In this document: in pieces, positions 1-5,329 of the stretch | How the letters are laid out: each line of letters begins with the position of its first letter | How positions within the stretch are numbered: position 1 is the first letter of the stretch | Program-made: the position numbers and the translations under genes | Notes under the pieces: model-generated | Told to the model about the DNA's origin: nothing | The model's input: the letters and a program-made list of their open reading frames with translations, nothing else | The model's database searches: none | Source: an uncultured Eubacteriales bacterium | GTDB lineage: Bacteria > Bacillota > Clostridia > Christensenellales > CAG-138 | Direction of reading: 5' to 3' | DNA: 7,149 bases | Assembly (NCBI GenBank): GCA_900540495.1 | Contig: UQGA01000039.1 | Location: 1-7,149 of the forward strand

Positions 1-55
1 GCTGTCCCCGTATGATCTGACCCGCGGCCGCATCACGTGGCGCGGCAAGAATTGA
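1..55 (+). CDS. infA: Translation initiation factor IF-1, C-terminal end (partial)
   Basis: Only the last 17 codons are in the window, with the first complete codon at position 2. They read LSPYDLTRGRITWRGKN and then TGA. The block SPYDLTRGRI-W is the hallmark C-terminus of IF-1, a small OB-fold protein that binds the 30S A site during initiation. The gene lies directly upstream of rpmJ with a 23-base gap, the standard order in Firmicutes, so the two are surely co-transcribed. The start and most of the protein lie outside the window. Confidence 0.93.
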   Translation, partial: LSPYDLTRGRITWRGKN

Positions 56-78
56 GAGAACAGGAAAGGAGCAGGACC

Positions 79-192
79 ATGAAAGTCAGACCGTCTGTGA
101 AACCGATTTGCGAGAAGTGCAAGATCATCAAGCGCAAGGGGCGGATCATGATCATTTGCGAGAACCCGAAGCACAAGCAGAAGCAGGGCTGA
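79..192 (+). CDS. rpmJ: 50S ribosomal protein L36 (bL36), zinc-binding form
   Basis: This gene encodes 37 residues, the normal length for bL36, the smallest protein of the large ribosomal subunit. It begins MKVRPSVKPICEKCK and has the zinc ribbon ligands Cys11, Cys14, Cys27 and His32, so it is the C+ (zinc-binding) type rather than the zinc-free paralogue. The start is set by the AAGGAG ribosome binding site at 66-71, seven bases upstream. The gene is too short for many gene callers. It sits between infA and rpsM as in most bacteria, and is followed by an unusually long gap for this operon (110 bases). Confidence 0.96.
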   Translation: MKVRPSVKPICEKCKIIKRKGRIMIICENPKHKQKQG

Positions 193-208
193 GCGATTGC
201 GAAGGCGA

Positions 209-253
209 TCTGCCGGAGCGGCTGGCGCCCGCGAAGGGCGCATTTCCGGCGGA
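209..253 (+). promoter_or_regulatory. Folded leader between rpmJ and rpsM, candidate mRNA control element
   Basis: The 110-base gap between rpmJ and rpsM can fold into a two-part hairpin. The outer stem is 209-217 with 245-253 (nine pairs, one of them G-U, core GCCGGA/TCCGGC). The inner stem is 225-230 with 236-241 (GCGCCC/GGGCGC, loop GCGAA). No T-run follows, so it is not an ordinary terminator. In Escherichia coli, ribosomal protein S4 represses the operon by binding a pseudoknot just ahead of rpsM, and here rpsD (S4) is in the same transcript. A similar role is an inference from position only. An RNA processing site is an alternative. Confidence 0.4.
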
Positions 254-302
254 ATGAAAATAGAACGGAAACCGAAATTTTGACGGAGGTAAAGGAAACG
301 AT

Positions 303-671
303 ATGGCACGTATTGCTGGCGTAGATCTTCCGAGAGATAAGCGCATCGAGATCGGCCTGACCTATATCTATGGGATCGGCCGCAGGACCGCTTCGAGCAT
401 CCTCGCTGCAACCGGCGTCGACCCCGACATCCGCGTGCGCGACCTGGACGAGAACGATGTCAACAAGCTCAGAGAGTATATTGACCACAACGTAAAGGTG
501 GAGGGCGATCTTCGCCGTGAAGTCTCCATGAACATCAAGCGGCTGATCGAAAACGGCTGCTATCGCGGCGTGCGCCACCGCAAGGGCCTGCCGGTCCGCG
601 GGCAGAGCACGAAGCAGAATGCAAGAACCCGCAAGGGGCCCAAGCGCACCCAGAGCGGCAAGAGAAAGTAA
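303..671 (+). CDS. rpsM: 30S ribosomal protein S13 (uS13)
   Basis: The protein has 122 residues, full length for uS13. It starts MARIAGVDLPRDKRIEIGLTY and has the helix-hairpin-helix-like block YGIGRRTASSIL near residues 22-34. The basic C-terminal tail (RHRKGLPVRGQSTKQNARTR) contacts 16S rRNA and the P-site tRNA, and S13 also bridges to the large subunit. A GGAGGT sequence at 285-290 lies 12 bases before the ATG, longer than usual; a second purine run, AAAGGAAA (291-298), lies between. The gene ends in a TAA that is part of the ribosome binding site of rpsK. It is the first gene after the structured leader. Confidence 0.98.
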   Translation: MARIAGVDLPRDKRIEIGLTYIYGIGRRTASSILAATGVDPDIRVRDLDENDVNKLREYIDHNVKVEGDLRREVSMNIKRLIENGCYRGVRHRKGLPVRGQSTKQNARTRKGPKRTQSGKRK

Positions 672-676
672 GGAGG
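669..676 (+). promoter_or_regulatory. Ribosome binding site of rpsK fused to the rpsM stop codon
   Basis: TAAGGAGG contains the rpsM stop codon TAA and a full Shine-Dalgarno core. Nine bases separate it from the rpsK ATG at 686. A ribosome ending on rpsM stops on top of the next ribosome binding site, which favours translational coupling. Confidence 0.85.
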
Positions 677-685
677 TAGCGAGCT

Positions 686-1087
686 ATGGCTAAGGCAAAG
701 ATCAAGAAAACGGCTACCCGCAAGCGTCGTGAGAAGAAGAACATCGAGCGCGGCGCCGCGCACATTCGTTCCTCCTTCAACAACACGCTCGTGACCATCA
801 CCGACCTGCAGGGCAACGCGATCTCCTGGTCGTCGGCAGGTTCGCTGGGCTTCCGCGGCAGCAAGAAGTCCACGCCGTTCGCGTCGCAGATGGCGGCGGA
901 GACCGCCGCGCGCGCCGCGATGGAGCATGGCCTGCGCACCGTCGAGGTCTATGTGAAGGGGCCCGGCTCCGGCCGTGAGGCGGCGATCCGCGCGCTGCAG
1001 ACCGCCGGCCTCGAGGTCAACATGATCAAGGACGTGACCCCCATTCCGCACAACGGATGCCGTCCGCCCAAGCGCAGAAGAGTGTAA
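686..1087 (+). CDS. rpsK: 30S ribosomal protein S11 (uS11)
   Basis: The protein has 133 residues, a normal length for uS11, which forms part of the small-subunit platform near the mRNA exit (E site). A lysine- and arginine-rich N-terminal extension (residues 1-20) is followed by the conserved core: AHIRSSFNNTLVTITDLQGN near 25-44, then the SAGSLGFRGSKKSTPFASQ block, and the C-terminal motif IKDVTPIPHNGCRPPKRRRV. It is in the standard place between rpsM and rpsD, with 14 bases between genes on either side. Nothing in the sequence departs from the family. Confidence 0.98.
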   Translation: MAKAKIKKTATRKRREKKNIERGAAHIRSSFNNTLVTITDLQGNAISWSSAGSLGFRGSKKSTPFASQMAAETAARAAMEHGLRTVEVYVKGPGSGREAAIRALQTAGLEVNMIKDVTPIPHNGCRPPKRRRV

Positions 1088-1092
1088 GGAGG
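1085..1092 (+). promoter_or_regulatory. Ribosome binding site of rpsD fused to the rpsK stop codon
   Basis: This is the same TAAGGAGG arrangement, with nine bases before the ATG at 1102. It decides the rpsD start: the earlier in-frame ATG at 1057 lies inside rpsK, has no ribosome binding site, and would add 15 residues not found in S4 proteins. Confidence 0.85.
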
Positions 1093-1101
1093 CAATCAGC
1101 A

Positions 1102-1728
1102 ATGGCTAGATATACAGGTTCCGTCTGCAGGCAGTGCCGCCGCGAAGGCGCCAAGCTCTTCCTCAAGGGCGACCGCTGCTATTCCGATAAGTGCGCGCTC
1201 ACCAAGCGCCACACGCCCCCGGGCATGCACGGCCAGGGCCGCCGCAAGCAGTCCGAGTACGGCATCCAGCTGCGCGAGAAGCAGAAGGTGCGCCGCGCCT
1301 ATGGCGTATTGGAGTCGCAATTCCGGAAATACTATGAAGTGGCTGCGAACATGCGCGGCGTCACCGGCGACAACATGCTCTCGCTGCTCGAGTGCCGGCT
1401 GGACAACGTCGCATACCGGCTGAACTTCGGCGAGTCCCGCCCGATGGCGCGCCAGCTCGTCACGCACGGTCACATCCGCGTCAACGGCAAGAAGGTGGAC
1501 ATCGCCTCCTATCAGGTCAAGGTGGGGGACGTCATCTCCGTGCGCGAGAAGAGCGGCGACGTGGAATGCTTCAAGACGCTCAAGGAGCAGGGCGCAAGCC
1601 GCACCGTTCCGAAGTGGCTGGAGCTCGACGCCGAGAAGCTCACCGGCAAGGTCGTCGCCCTGCCGCAGCGCGACGATATCGACTTGACGATCGAAGAGCA
1701 TCTCATCGTTGAGTACTACTCCAGGTAA
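1102..1728 (+). CDS. rpsD: 30S ribosomal protein S4 (uS4), zinc-binding form
   Basis: The protein has 208 residues. It begins MARYTGSVCRQCRREG, and Cys9, Cys12, Cys26 and Cys31 form the four-cysteine zinc site of the C+ type of S4. The S4 RNA-binding domain occupies roughly residues 95-160 and includes SRPMARQLVTHGHIRVNG. The C-terminus ends HLIVEYYSR, as is typical. S4 nucleates 30S assembly on 16S rRNA and in several bacteria represses its own operon. The location between rpsK and rpoA is shared with clostridia and E. coli; in B. subtilis rpsD is a lone gene elsewhere. A 49-base gap follows, longer than the 14-base gaps around it. Confidence 0.98.
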   Translation: MARYTGSVCRQCRREGAKLFLKGDRCYSDKCALTKRHTPPGMHGQGRRKQSEYGIQLREKQKVRRAYGVLESQFRKYYEVAANMRGVTGDNMLSLLECRLDNVAYRLNFGESRPMARQLVTHGHIRVNGKKVDIASYQVKVGDVISVREKSGDVECFKTLKEQGASRTVPKWLELDAEKLTGKVVALPQRDDIDLTIEEHLIVEYYSR

Positions 1729-1762
1729 TCGGCCGTGAGGCTTGTTTCAGGCAACTAACGAC

Positions 1763-1770
1763 TAAGGAGG
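1763..1770 (+). promoter_or_regulatory. Ribosome binding site of rpoA
   Basis: TAAGGAGG lies seven bases before the rpoA ATG at 1778. Unlike the other copies, its TAA is not the upstream stop codon, which lies 35 bases earlier. An out-of-frame ATG at 1773 would give only a two-codon peptide, so 1778 is the start. Confidence 0.8.
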
Positions 1771-1777
1771 GTATGAT

Positions 1778-2719
1778 ATGATAGAGATCGAAAAACCCAA
1801 GCTCGAATGTGTGGAAATGACGGATCGGTACGGCAGGTTTGTCGTCGAGCCGTTGGAGCGCGGATTCGGTACAACCCTCGGCAATTCCATGCGCCGCGTG
1901 CTGCTTTCCAGCCTGCCCGGCGTGGCGGTGACCTCCGTGCGCATCGATGGCGTGCTGCATGAGTTCTCGACCATCGAGGGCGTCAAGGAGGATGTGACGG
2001 AGATCGTTCTCAACCTCAAGGCGCTCTGCTGCCGGCTGCACTGCGACGGGCCGAAGAAGATCGTGATCGATATGGCGGGCGAGTGCGAGGTGACGGCGGG
2101 CGATATCACGCCCGACTCCGATGTGGAGATCATCAACCCGGAGCTGCACATCGCAACGCTGGACGAAGGCGCAAAGCTGCACATGGAGATGACGCTCGAG
2201 CATGGCCGCGGCTATGTCACGGTGGAGCGCAACAAGCGGTCCGACATGCCCATCGGCGAGATCGCCATCGACTCCATCTTCACGCCGATCACCAAGGTGA
2301 ACTTCACCGTGGAGAACACGCGTGTGGGCCAAATCACGGATTACGACAAGCTCACGCTCGAGATCTGGACGGACGAGAGCATCAAGCCGGATGAGGCCGC
2401 GAGCCTTGCCGCCAAGATCCTGACTGAGCACCTGATGCTGTTCATCAATCTGACCGATCATGTGCAGGGCGTGGAGATCCTCGTCGAGAAGGAGGAGAAC
2501 AAGAAGGAGAAGATTCTCGAGATGAACATCGAGGATCTGGACCTGTCCGTCCGCTCCTATAACTGCCTCAAGCGCGCCGGCATCAACACCGTGGAGGAGC
2601 TGGTGCAGCGCGACGAGGAAGAGATGATGAAGGTGCGCAACCTCGGACGCAAGTCCCTCGAGGAAGTGCAGCAGAAACTGAACGCGCTGGGGCTGTCGCT
2701 TCGCGCGAGTGATGAATAA
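1778..2719 (+). CDS. rpoA: DNA-directed RNA polymerase subunit alpha
   Basis: The protein has 313 residues, typical of Firmicutes. The N-terminal domain (about 1-230) dimerises and holds beta and beta-prime; the dimer motif RGFGTTLGNSMRRVLLSS is at 28-45. A charged linker (about 236-248, rich in E, K and N) leads to the C-terminal domain (about 249-313). This domain contacts UP-element DNA and activators: SVRSYNCLKRAGI has Arg259 and Asn262 at the positions of E. coli Arg265 and Asn268, and NLGRKSLEEV (288-297) is the second DNA-contact loop. Every key residue I can check is present, so this is an intact housekeeping gene. Confidence 0.98.
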   Translation: MIEIEKPKLECVEMTDRYGRFVVEPLERGFGTTLGNSMRRVLLSSLPGVAVTSVRIDGVLHEFSTIEGVKEDVTEIVLNLKALCCRLHCDGPKKIVIDMAGECEVTAGDITPDSDVEIINPELHIATLDEGAKLHMEMTLEHGRGYVTVERNKRSDMPIGEIAIDSIFTPITKVNFTVENTRVGQITDYDKLTLEIWTDESIKPDEAASLAAKILTEHLMLFINLTDHVQGVEILVEKEENKKEKILEMNIEDLDLSVRSYNCLKRAGINTVEELVQRDEEEMMKVRNLGRKSLEEVQQKLNALGLSLRASDE

Positions 2720-2724
2720 GGAGG
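2717..2724 (+). promoter_or_regulatory. Ribosome binding site of rplQ fused to the rpoA stop codon
   Basis: This is the third TAAGGAGG junction. The rpoA stop TAA forms the first three bases, and nine bases follow before the rplQ ATG at 2734. Confidence 0.85.
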
Positions 2725-2733
2725 AACCAAGAC

Positions 2734-3240
2734 ATGGCAAACCGCAAGCTCGGCAGGGCCTCTGACCAGCGCGCCGCAATGCTGCGCAACCTCACCACGG
2801 CGCTCCTGTGGAACGGCAAGATCGTGACCACCGAAGCGCGCGCCAAGGAGGTTCGCTCCATCGCCGAGAAGCTGATCACGCTGGCCGTGAAGGAATACAG
2901 CAACAGCGAAACCGTCGAGAAGGAAACGCGCAACGAGAAGTCGCAGATCGTCATGGTGGAGAAGATCGTCGACAAGCCGTCCAAGCTCCATGCCCGCCGC
3001 ATGATCATGGCGTATCTGTACGATGTGCCGGAGCCCAAGCAGAAGGGCGAGAGCAAGCCGGACTACCGGGAGCGCACGGCGGACCGCGCGCACCCCGTCG
3101 TGGAGAAGCTCTTCCGCGATATCGCGCCCAAGTATGACAAGCGCAACAGCGAGGTAGGCCGCGGCGGCTATACCCGCATGTACAAGCTCGGGCCGCGCAG
3201 GGGCGACGCAGCCGAACTGGTCGTCCTCGAGCTGGTCTGA
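2734..3240 (+). CDS. rplQ: 50S ribosomal protein L17 (bL17) with internal extensions
   Basis: The protein has 168 residues, whereas most bL17 proteins have about 112-130. The conserved N-terminal part runs RKLGRASDQRAAMLRNLTTA through KEVRSIAEKLITLA (to about residue 51), and the C-terminal part runs VVEKLFRDIAPKY, then GGYTRMYKLGPRRGDAAE to the end. By eye against short bL17 proteins, extra residues fall in two blocks: about 57-83, rich in E, K and V, and about 98-120, rich in K, E and R. They flank the retained LHARRMIMAYLYD helix. L17 sits near the peptide exit on the large subunit. The gene is intact and in frame, ends the operon, and is followed by a terminator. Confidence 0.97.
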   Translation: MANRKLGRASDQRAAMLRNLTTALLWNGKIVTTEARAKEVRSIAEKLITLAVKEYSNSETVEKETRNEKSQIVMVEKIVDKPSKLHARRMIMAYLYDVPEPKQKGESKPDYRERTADRAHPVVEKLFRDIAPKYDKRNSEVGRGGYTRMYKLGPRRGDAAELVVLELV

Positions 3241-3251
3241 ACATCGGAACA

Positions 3252-3294
3252 AAGCGGCGTGTGAGCCCGGTTACGGGCCGGACGCCGCTTTTTT
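3252..3294 (+). terminator. Intrinsic terminator of the ribosomal protein operon
   Basis: The stem is 3252-3260 with 3282-3290 (AAGCGGCGT/ACGCCGCTT, nine pairs), with an inner stem 3265-3269/3274-3278 (GCCCG/CGGGC) and a GTTA loop. It runs straight into six T at 3289-3294. It begins 11 bases after the rplQ stop. Confidence 0.93.
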
Positions 3295-3322
3295 GTACAC
3301 TGGAAAGGGGAGAGGAGAGAGG

Positions 3323-4171
3323 ATGATGAAGCAAACCGCAGGACCGGTGGACGAGCGCACCCGTCTGCAAAAGCAGTTTTCCATTGCGCGCGCCAACCTG
3401 GTCCTCATGACGGCGCTCACCTGCGTCAACATCGCCATGATCGCGTTGGAAACGGGGCGCGTGTTCCAGTTCAGCGCCGCAACGCCGCAGTTGGCGTTCG
3501 TCGTGTTTTCCAATGGCGACGCGGTGCAAAAAGCGGCGGGGCTGCTCATCAGCGTGTTGATCATCGGCCTGTTCGCGCTGTGCTATGTGCTTTCCAAGCG
3601 CAACCCGCTCTGGATGACGGCGGCCCTGGTGCTCTTTGTGTGCGATACCGCGTTTTTAGTCGTGTGGCTTGTCGCGGTCGCCGACAATCTGCTTGCCAAC
3701 AGCATCGAGGTTTTGTACCACGTCTGGGTGCTCTATTATCTGATCCGCGGCGTACAAGCGGCGCATCGGCTGCGCGCGTTGCCGGAGCAGACGGCGGAGG
3801 CCTTTGCCGGGACGGAACCGGCGGCTGCGGCTACCGCCGGCCCCGTTGCAACGCAGCAACCGCCTGCGAGCGCGCCGCCGATGCCCGAGACGCCGCTTGG
3901 CGCGTACCAAGGCGGCGGCGAACGGGTGCTCTCGGCCTTGCAGTCCGGCCTGTATCTGGAGGTCTTTCGCAGCGATACGGAGACGGCGCTCGTTGTGGAC
4001 GGGCAGGTATACGACCGCTGGAGCGGCGCGCTGGAGCAGCGATATACGCTTACCGCGCGCGTATGCGGTATTCCGATCGTGTGTACCTATACCACCACCG
4101 GCGCGCAGACAGGGCTGATGCGCCTGTATGCGGATGGACGGCTCGCCGATGAGTGCGAGCGCGGACGGTAG
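3323..4171 (+). CDS. Uncharacterised four-helix membrane protein with soluble C-terminal domain
   Basis: I do not recognise a named family. Starting at ATG 3323 it has 282 residues. A short hydrophilic N-terminus is followed by hydrophobic segments at about 25-43, 70-90, 97-120 and 126-145. An Ala/Pro-rich linker follows (about 152-195), then a compact soluble domain (about 198-282) containing ETALVVDGQVYDRWSGALEQ and a closing LYADGRLADE. GAGGAG at 3312-3317 supports the start; a second ATG at 3326 is spaced slightly better. The in-frame start at 3293 would lie inside the preceding terminator's T-run and is unlikely. No promoter fits between terminator and start, so expression may rely on read-through. 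The C-terminal part may bind a ligand or sit against the membrane; that is a guess. Confidence 0.85.
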   Translation: MMKQTAGPVDERTRLQKQFSIARANLVLMTALTCVNIAMIALETGRVFQFSAATPQLAFVVFSNGDAVQKAAGLLISVLIIGLFALCYVLSKRNPLWMTAALVLFVCDTAFLVVWLVAVADNLLANSIEVLYHVWVLYYLIRGVQAAHRLRALPEQTAEAFAGTEPAAAATAGPVATQQPPASAPPMPETPLGAYQGGGERVLSALQSGLYLEVFRSDTETALVVDGQVYDRWSGALEQRYTLTARVCGIPIVCTYTTTGAQTGLMRLYADGRLADECERGR

Positions 4172-4226
4172 GCGGGCGGCTCTGCACCGGCGCATAAAAC
4201 GGCGGCGGGACGCACAGGATAGGCGC

Positions 4227-4234
4227 GGAGGTGA
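4227..4234 (+). promoter_or_regulatory. Ribosome binding site deciding a GTG start
   Basis: GGAGGTGA is a near-perfect Shine-Dalgarno sequence five bases before GTG 4240. It supports a real small gene in a frame that has no ATG. Confidence 0.75.
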
Positions 4235-4239
4235 CCGCC

Positions 4240-4392
4240 GTGGGACAGCATGACCGCGGGACGCCCGCGCAGGCCTATGCGACCAACCTGCTGGTCGTCA
4301 AGGAGCATTGCGATCCGGAAACGGGCATCCAGCGCCCCGATCCGTCCGTGATTGCGGACGCGAAGGCGCGCGTGGACGAAAACGAAAAATGA
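4240..4392 (+). CDS. Small protein of 50 residues, possible spore-surface family (DUF3787-like)
   Basis: The frame opens with GTG and ends with TGA at 4390-4392. It reads roughly MGQHDRGTPAQAYATNLLVV, then KEHCDPETGIQRPDPS, and ends VIADAKARVDENEK. There is no signal peptide or membrane segment. Three things support it: the strong GGAGGTGA site, a start and stop that exactly fill the gap before an excellent terminator, and a plausible amino acid mix. The tail P-S-x-x-x-x-x-A-K-x-x-V-D-E-N-x-K resembles, from memory, the clostridial DUF3787 / CDIF630_02480-type spore surface proteins, which also have an HD-type motif near the N-terminus (here QHD). That family call is tentative; that it is a gene is more secure. 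It lies 68 bases after the membrane protein gene and may share its transcript. Confidence 0.7.
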   Translation: MGQHDRGTPAQAYATNLLVVKEHCDPETGIQRPDPSVIADAKARVDENEK

Positions 4393-4397
4393 CCGGT

Positions 4398-4431
4398 GGC
4401 CGGGCCCGTTGTGCGGGCCCGGCCCATTTTT
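4398..4431 (+). terminator. Intrinsic terminator after the small protein gene
   Basis: The stem has 11 perfect pairs, all G-C: 4398-4408 with 4414-4424 (GGCCGGGCCCG and its complement). The loop is TTGTG, and five T follow at 4427-4431. It starts five bases after the stop codon at 4392. Confidence 0.93.
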
Positions 4432-4530
4432 ATGTCGCCAACGCGCTGCTGCCGTTGGGCCGCCTGCGATCGGTCCGCTCCCGCCCTGCCGCGTCCTGTA
4501 GCGGAGAAGCGACCCCGCTTGCCGGAAACC

Positions 4531-4786
4531 GCGCCGGGCAGCCGCTCCCACAGGCGAACCCTTTGCCACACGGCAGGCCGTCCGCAGCGCGTTTGCCGCA
4601 TCGCAAGGCCGCCCGGCAGCAGGCCGTTTTTGCGCCGTGAGGCGCCGCTTTCGCAGGCGAAACCCATTTGCCCCACGCCGCACGGCAGGCCGTCCGCAGC
4701 GCATTTGCCGCAGCGCAGGGCCGCCCGGCAGCGGGCCGTTTTGCACCGTGAAGCGCCGCTTCCGCAGGCAAAACCCATTTACCCCA
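4531..4786. repeat. Imperfect tandem repeat, unit about 112 bp, 2.3 copies
   Basis: Two adjacent copies begin at 4569 and 4681, each with CACGGCAGGCCGTCCGCAGC. Aligned by eye over about 107 bases they differ by nine substitutions and one indel (five T against four T near 4627-4631 and 4739-4742). A third, partial copy precedes them at about 4531-4568 and is recognisable by GCCGCT followed by CAGGCGAA and TTTGCC. The repeated end motif is GCAGGCGAAACCCATTTGCC. There is no gene in 4432-4937 other than this repeat and the tRNA promoter. The minus strand of a unit can be read as a cysteine-rich 37-codon peptide, but the indel breaks that frame. It may be a dispersed intergenic repeat of this genome. 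Confidence 0.85.
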
Positions 4787-4852
4787 TTTTATCGTCAGCC
4801 GGGTCATGCCGGGCAACGGCCCCGGCCCTGCGCTCCCCGTACAAGAATCCCC

Positions 4853-4881
4853 TTGCCCATCCGTGCAAAGCGTGGTATAAT
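4853..4881 (+). promoter_or_regulatory. Sigma-A type promoter of the tRNA gene
   Basis: The -35 element TTGCCC (4853-4858) and the -10 element TATAAT (4876-4881) are separated by 17 bases. A TG at 4873-4874 makes it an extended -10. The spacing is ideal and the -10 is a perfect consensus. The next gene on this strand is the tRNA about 56 bases downstream, so it should drive that gene. Confidence 0.88.
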
Positions 4882-4937
4882 GCTTTCGCATGCAGGCCGG
4901 TGGCGCTACTGTTTCGTGGCGCGCAAGCGGCGAGCCT

Positions 4938-5014
4938 GTACCCGTAGCTCAGCTGGATAGAGCGTTGGACTCCGACTCCAAAGGCCAGAGGTTCGAATCC
5001 TCCCGGGTACGCCA
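4938..5014 (+). tRNA. tRNA-Arg (anticodon CCG)
   Basis: The 77 bases fold as a full cloverleaf. The acceptor stem pairs GTACCCG (4938-4944) with CGGGTAC (5004-5010), the D arm is GCTC/GAGC, and the anticodon stem is TTGGA/TCCAA. The loop CTCCGAC carries anticodon CCG at 4972-4974, which reads the arginine codon CGG. The variable loop is short, the T loop is TTCGAAT, the discriminator is G, and CCA is encoded. The outermost T-stem pair (4987 and 5003) is an A-C mismatch; all other stem positions pair. It stands alone with its own promoter and terminator. Confidence 0.96.
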
Positions 5015-5015
5015 C

Positions 5016-5052
5016 AAAAAACCCCGTAAAATAGGCATTTTCGGGGTTTTTT
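5016..5052. terminator. Intrinsic terminator after tRNA-Arg, potentially bidirectional
   Basis: The stem AAAAAACCCCG (5016-5026) pairs with CGGGGTTTTTT (5042-5052), 11 pairs. An inner AAAAT/ATTTT stem and an AGGC loop extend the hairpin. The six T at 5047-5052 stop the + strand. The six A at 5016-5021 give the same T-run on the other strand, so it could work both ways. It begins two bases after the tRNA. Confidence 0.92.
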
Positions 5053-5264
5053 GTTTTATGAACCGCGCGGGGGCAGGTGCCTTGCCTATTTGCCGCGGAG
5101 GGACTGCGCTCCATACGGTTGAAAGCAAAGCCGTTTTACCCGGCAAACCGCTGCGGCGGGATCTGCACAGGTGCTTTCCCACATGCGACGAAAGGCGGCC
5201 TCGTGATCGACCTTTGGGAACGGACGGCCGCTTTGATACGGGCGGCTGTTTATCGAAGAAGAGG

Positions 5265-5282
5265 GAAGCAGACGTCTGCTTC
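5265..5282. repeat. Perfect 18-bp palindrome, candidate operator
   Basis: GAAGCAGACGTCTGCTTC is identical to its own reverse complement, with no spacer. A spacerless palindrome of this size suits a dimeric DNA-binding regulator better than an RNA hairpin. It lies about 95-120 bases upstream of the candidate promoter for the surface protein gene. No known regulator is recognised. Confidence 0.6.
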
Positions 5283-5289
5283 ACAAGCG

Positions 5290-5309
5290 CGGCGCGCGAA
5301 GGCGCGCTG
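5290..5309. repeat. GC-rich hairpin with GAAG loop
   Basis: The bases 5290-5297 pair with 5302-5309 (core GCGCGC/GCGCGC, eight pairs including one G-T) around a GAAG loop. No T-run follows, so it is not an intrinsic terminator for the + strand. Confidence 0.45.
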
Positions 5310-5329
5310 GCCCCACTGCATTAGACGAA

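Noticed and set aside
1057..1101. Upstream in-frame ATG for rpsD giving 15 extra residues
   Set aside because: It lies inside rpsK, has no ribosome binding site, and the ATG at 1102 has a perfect site and the conserved S4 N-terminus.
1703..2779. Long open frame on the minus strand opposite rpoA
   Set aside because: It is a shadow of high-GC coding sequence; it has no ribosome binding site, family features or neighbours on that strand. The same applies to minus-strand frames opposite rpsM, rpsK, rpsD and rplQ.
3241..3294. L17 downstream element (structured RNA described after rplQ in some Firmicutes)
   Set aside because: The hairpin is fully explained as an ordinary intrinsic terminator; I see no extra conserved structure, though I could not run a covariance model.
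4275..4778. Minus-strand cysteine-rich frame over the tandem repeat
   Set aside because: The repeat units are shifted in frame by a single-base indel, the frame runs into the complement of the terminator and small gene, and no supporting ribosome binding site is convincing.
4531..4786. CRISPR array
   Set aside because: The two units are directly adjacent with no alternating short repeats and unique spacers, the units diverge along their whole length, and no cas gene is present.
4890..5324. Plus-strand frame reading through the tRNA gene
   Set aside because: The stretch VPVAQLDRALDSDSKGQRFESS is the well-known false translation of a tRNA, and the frame runs through the terminator. Minus-strand frames containing GGFEPLAFGVGV are the same artefact.
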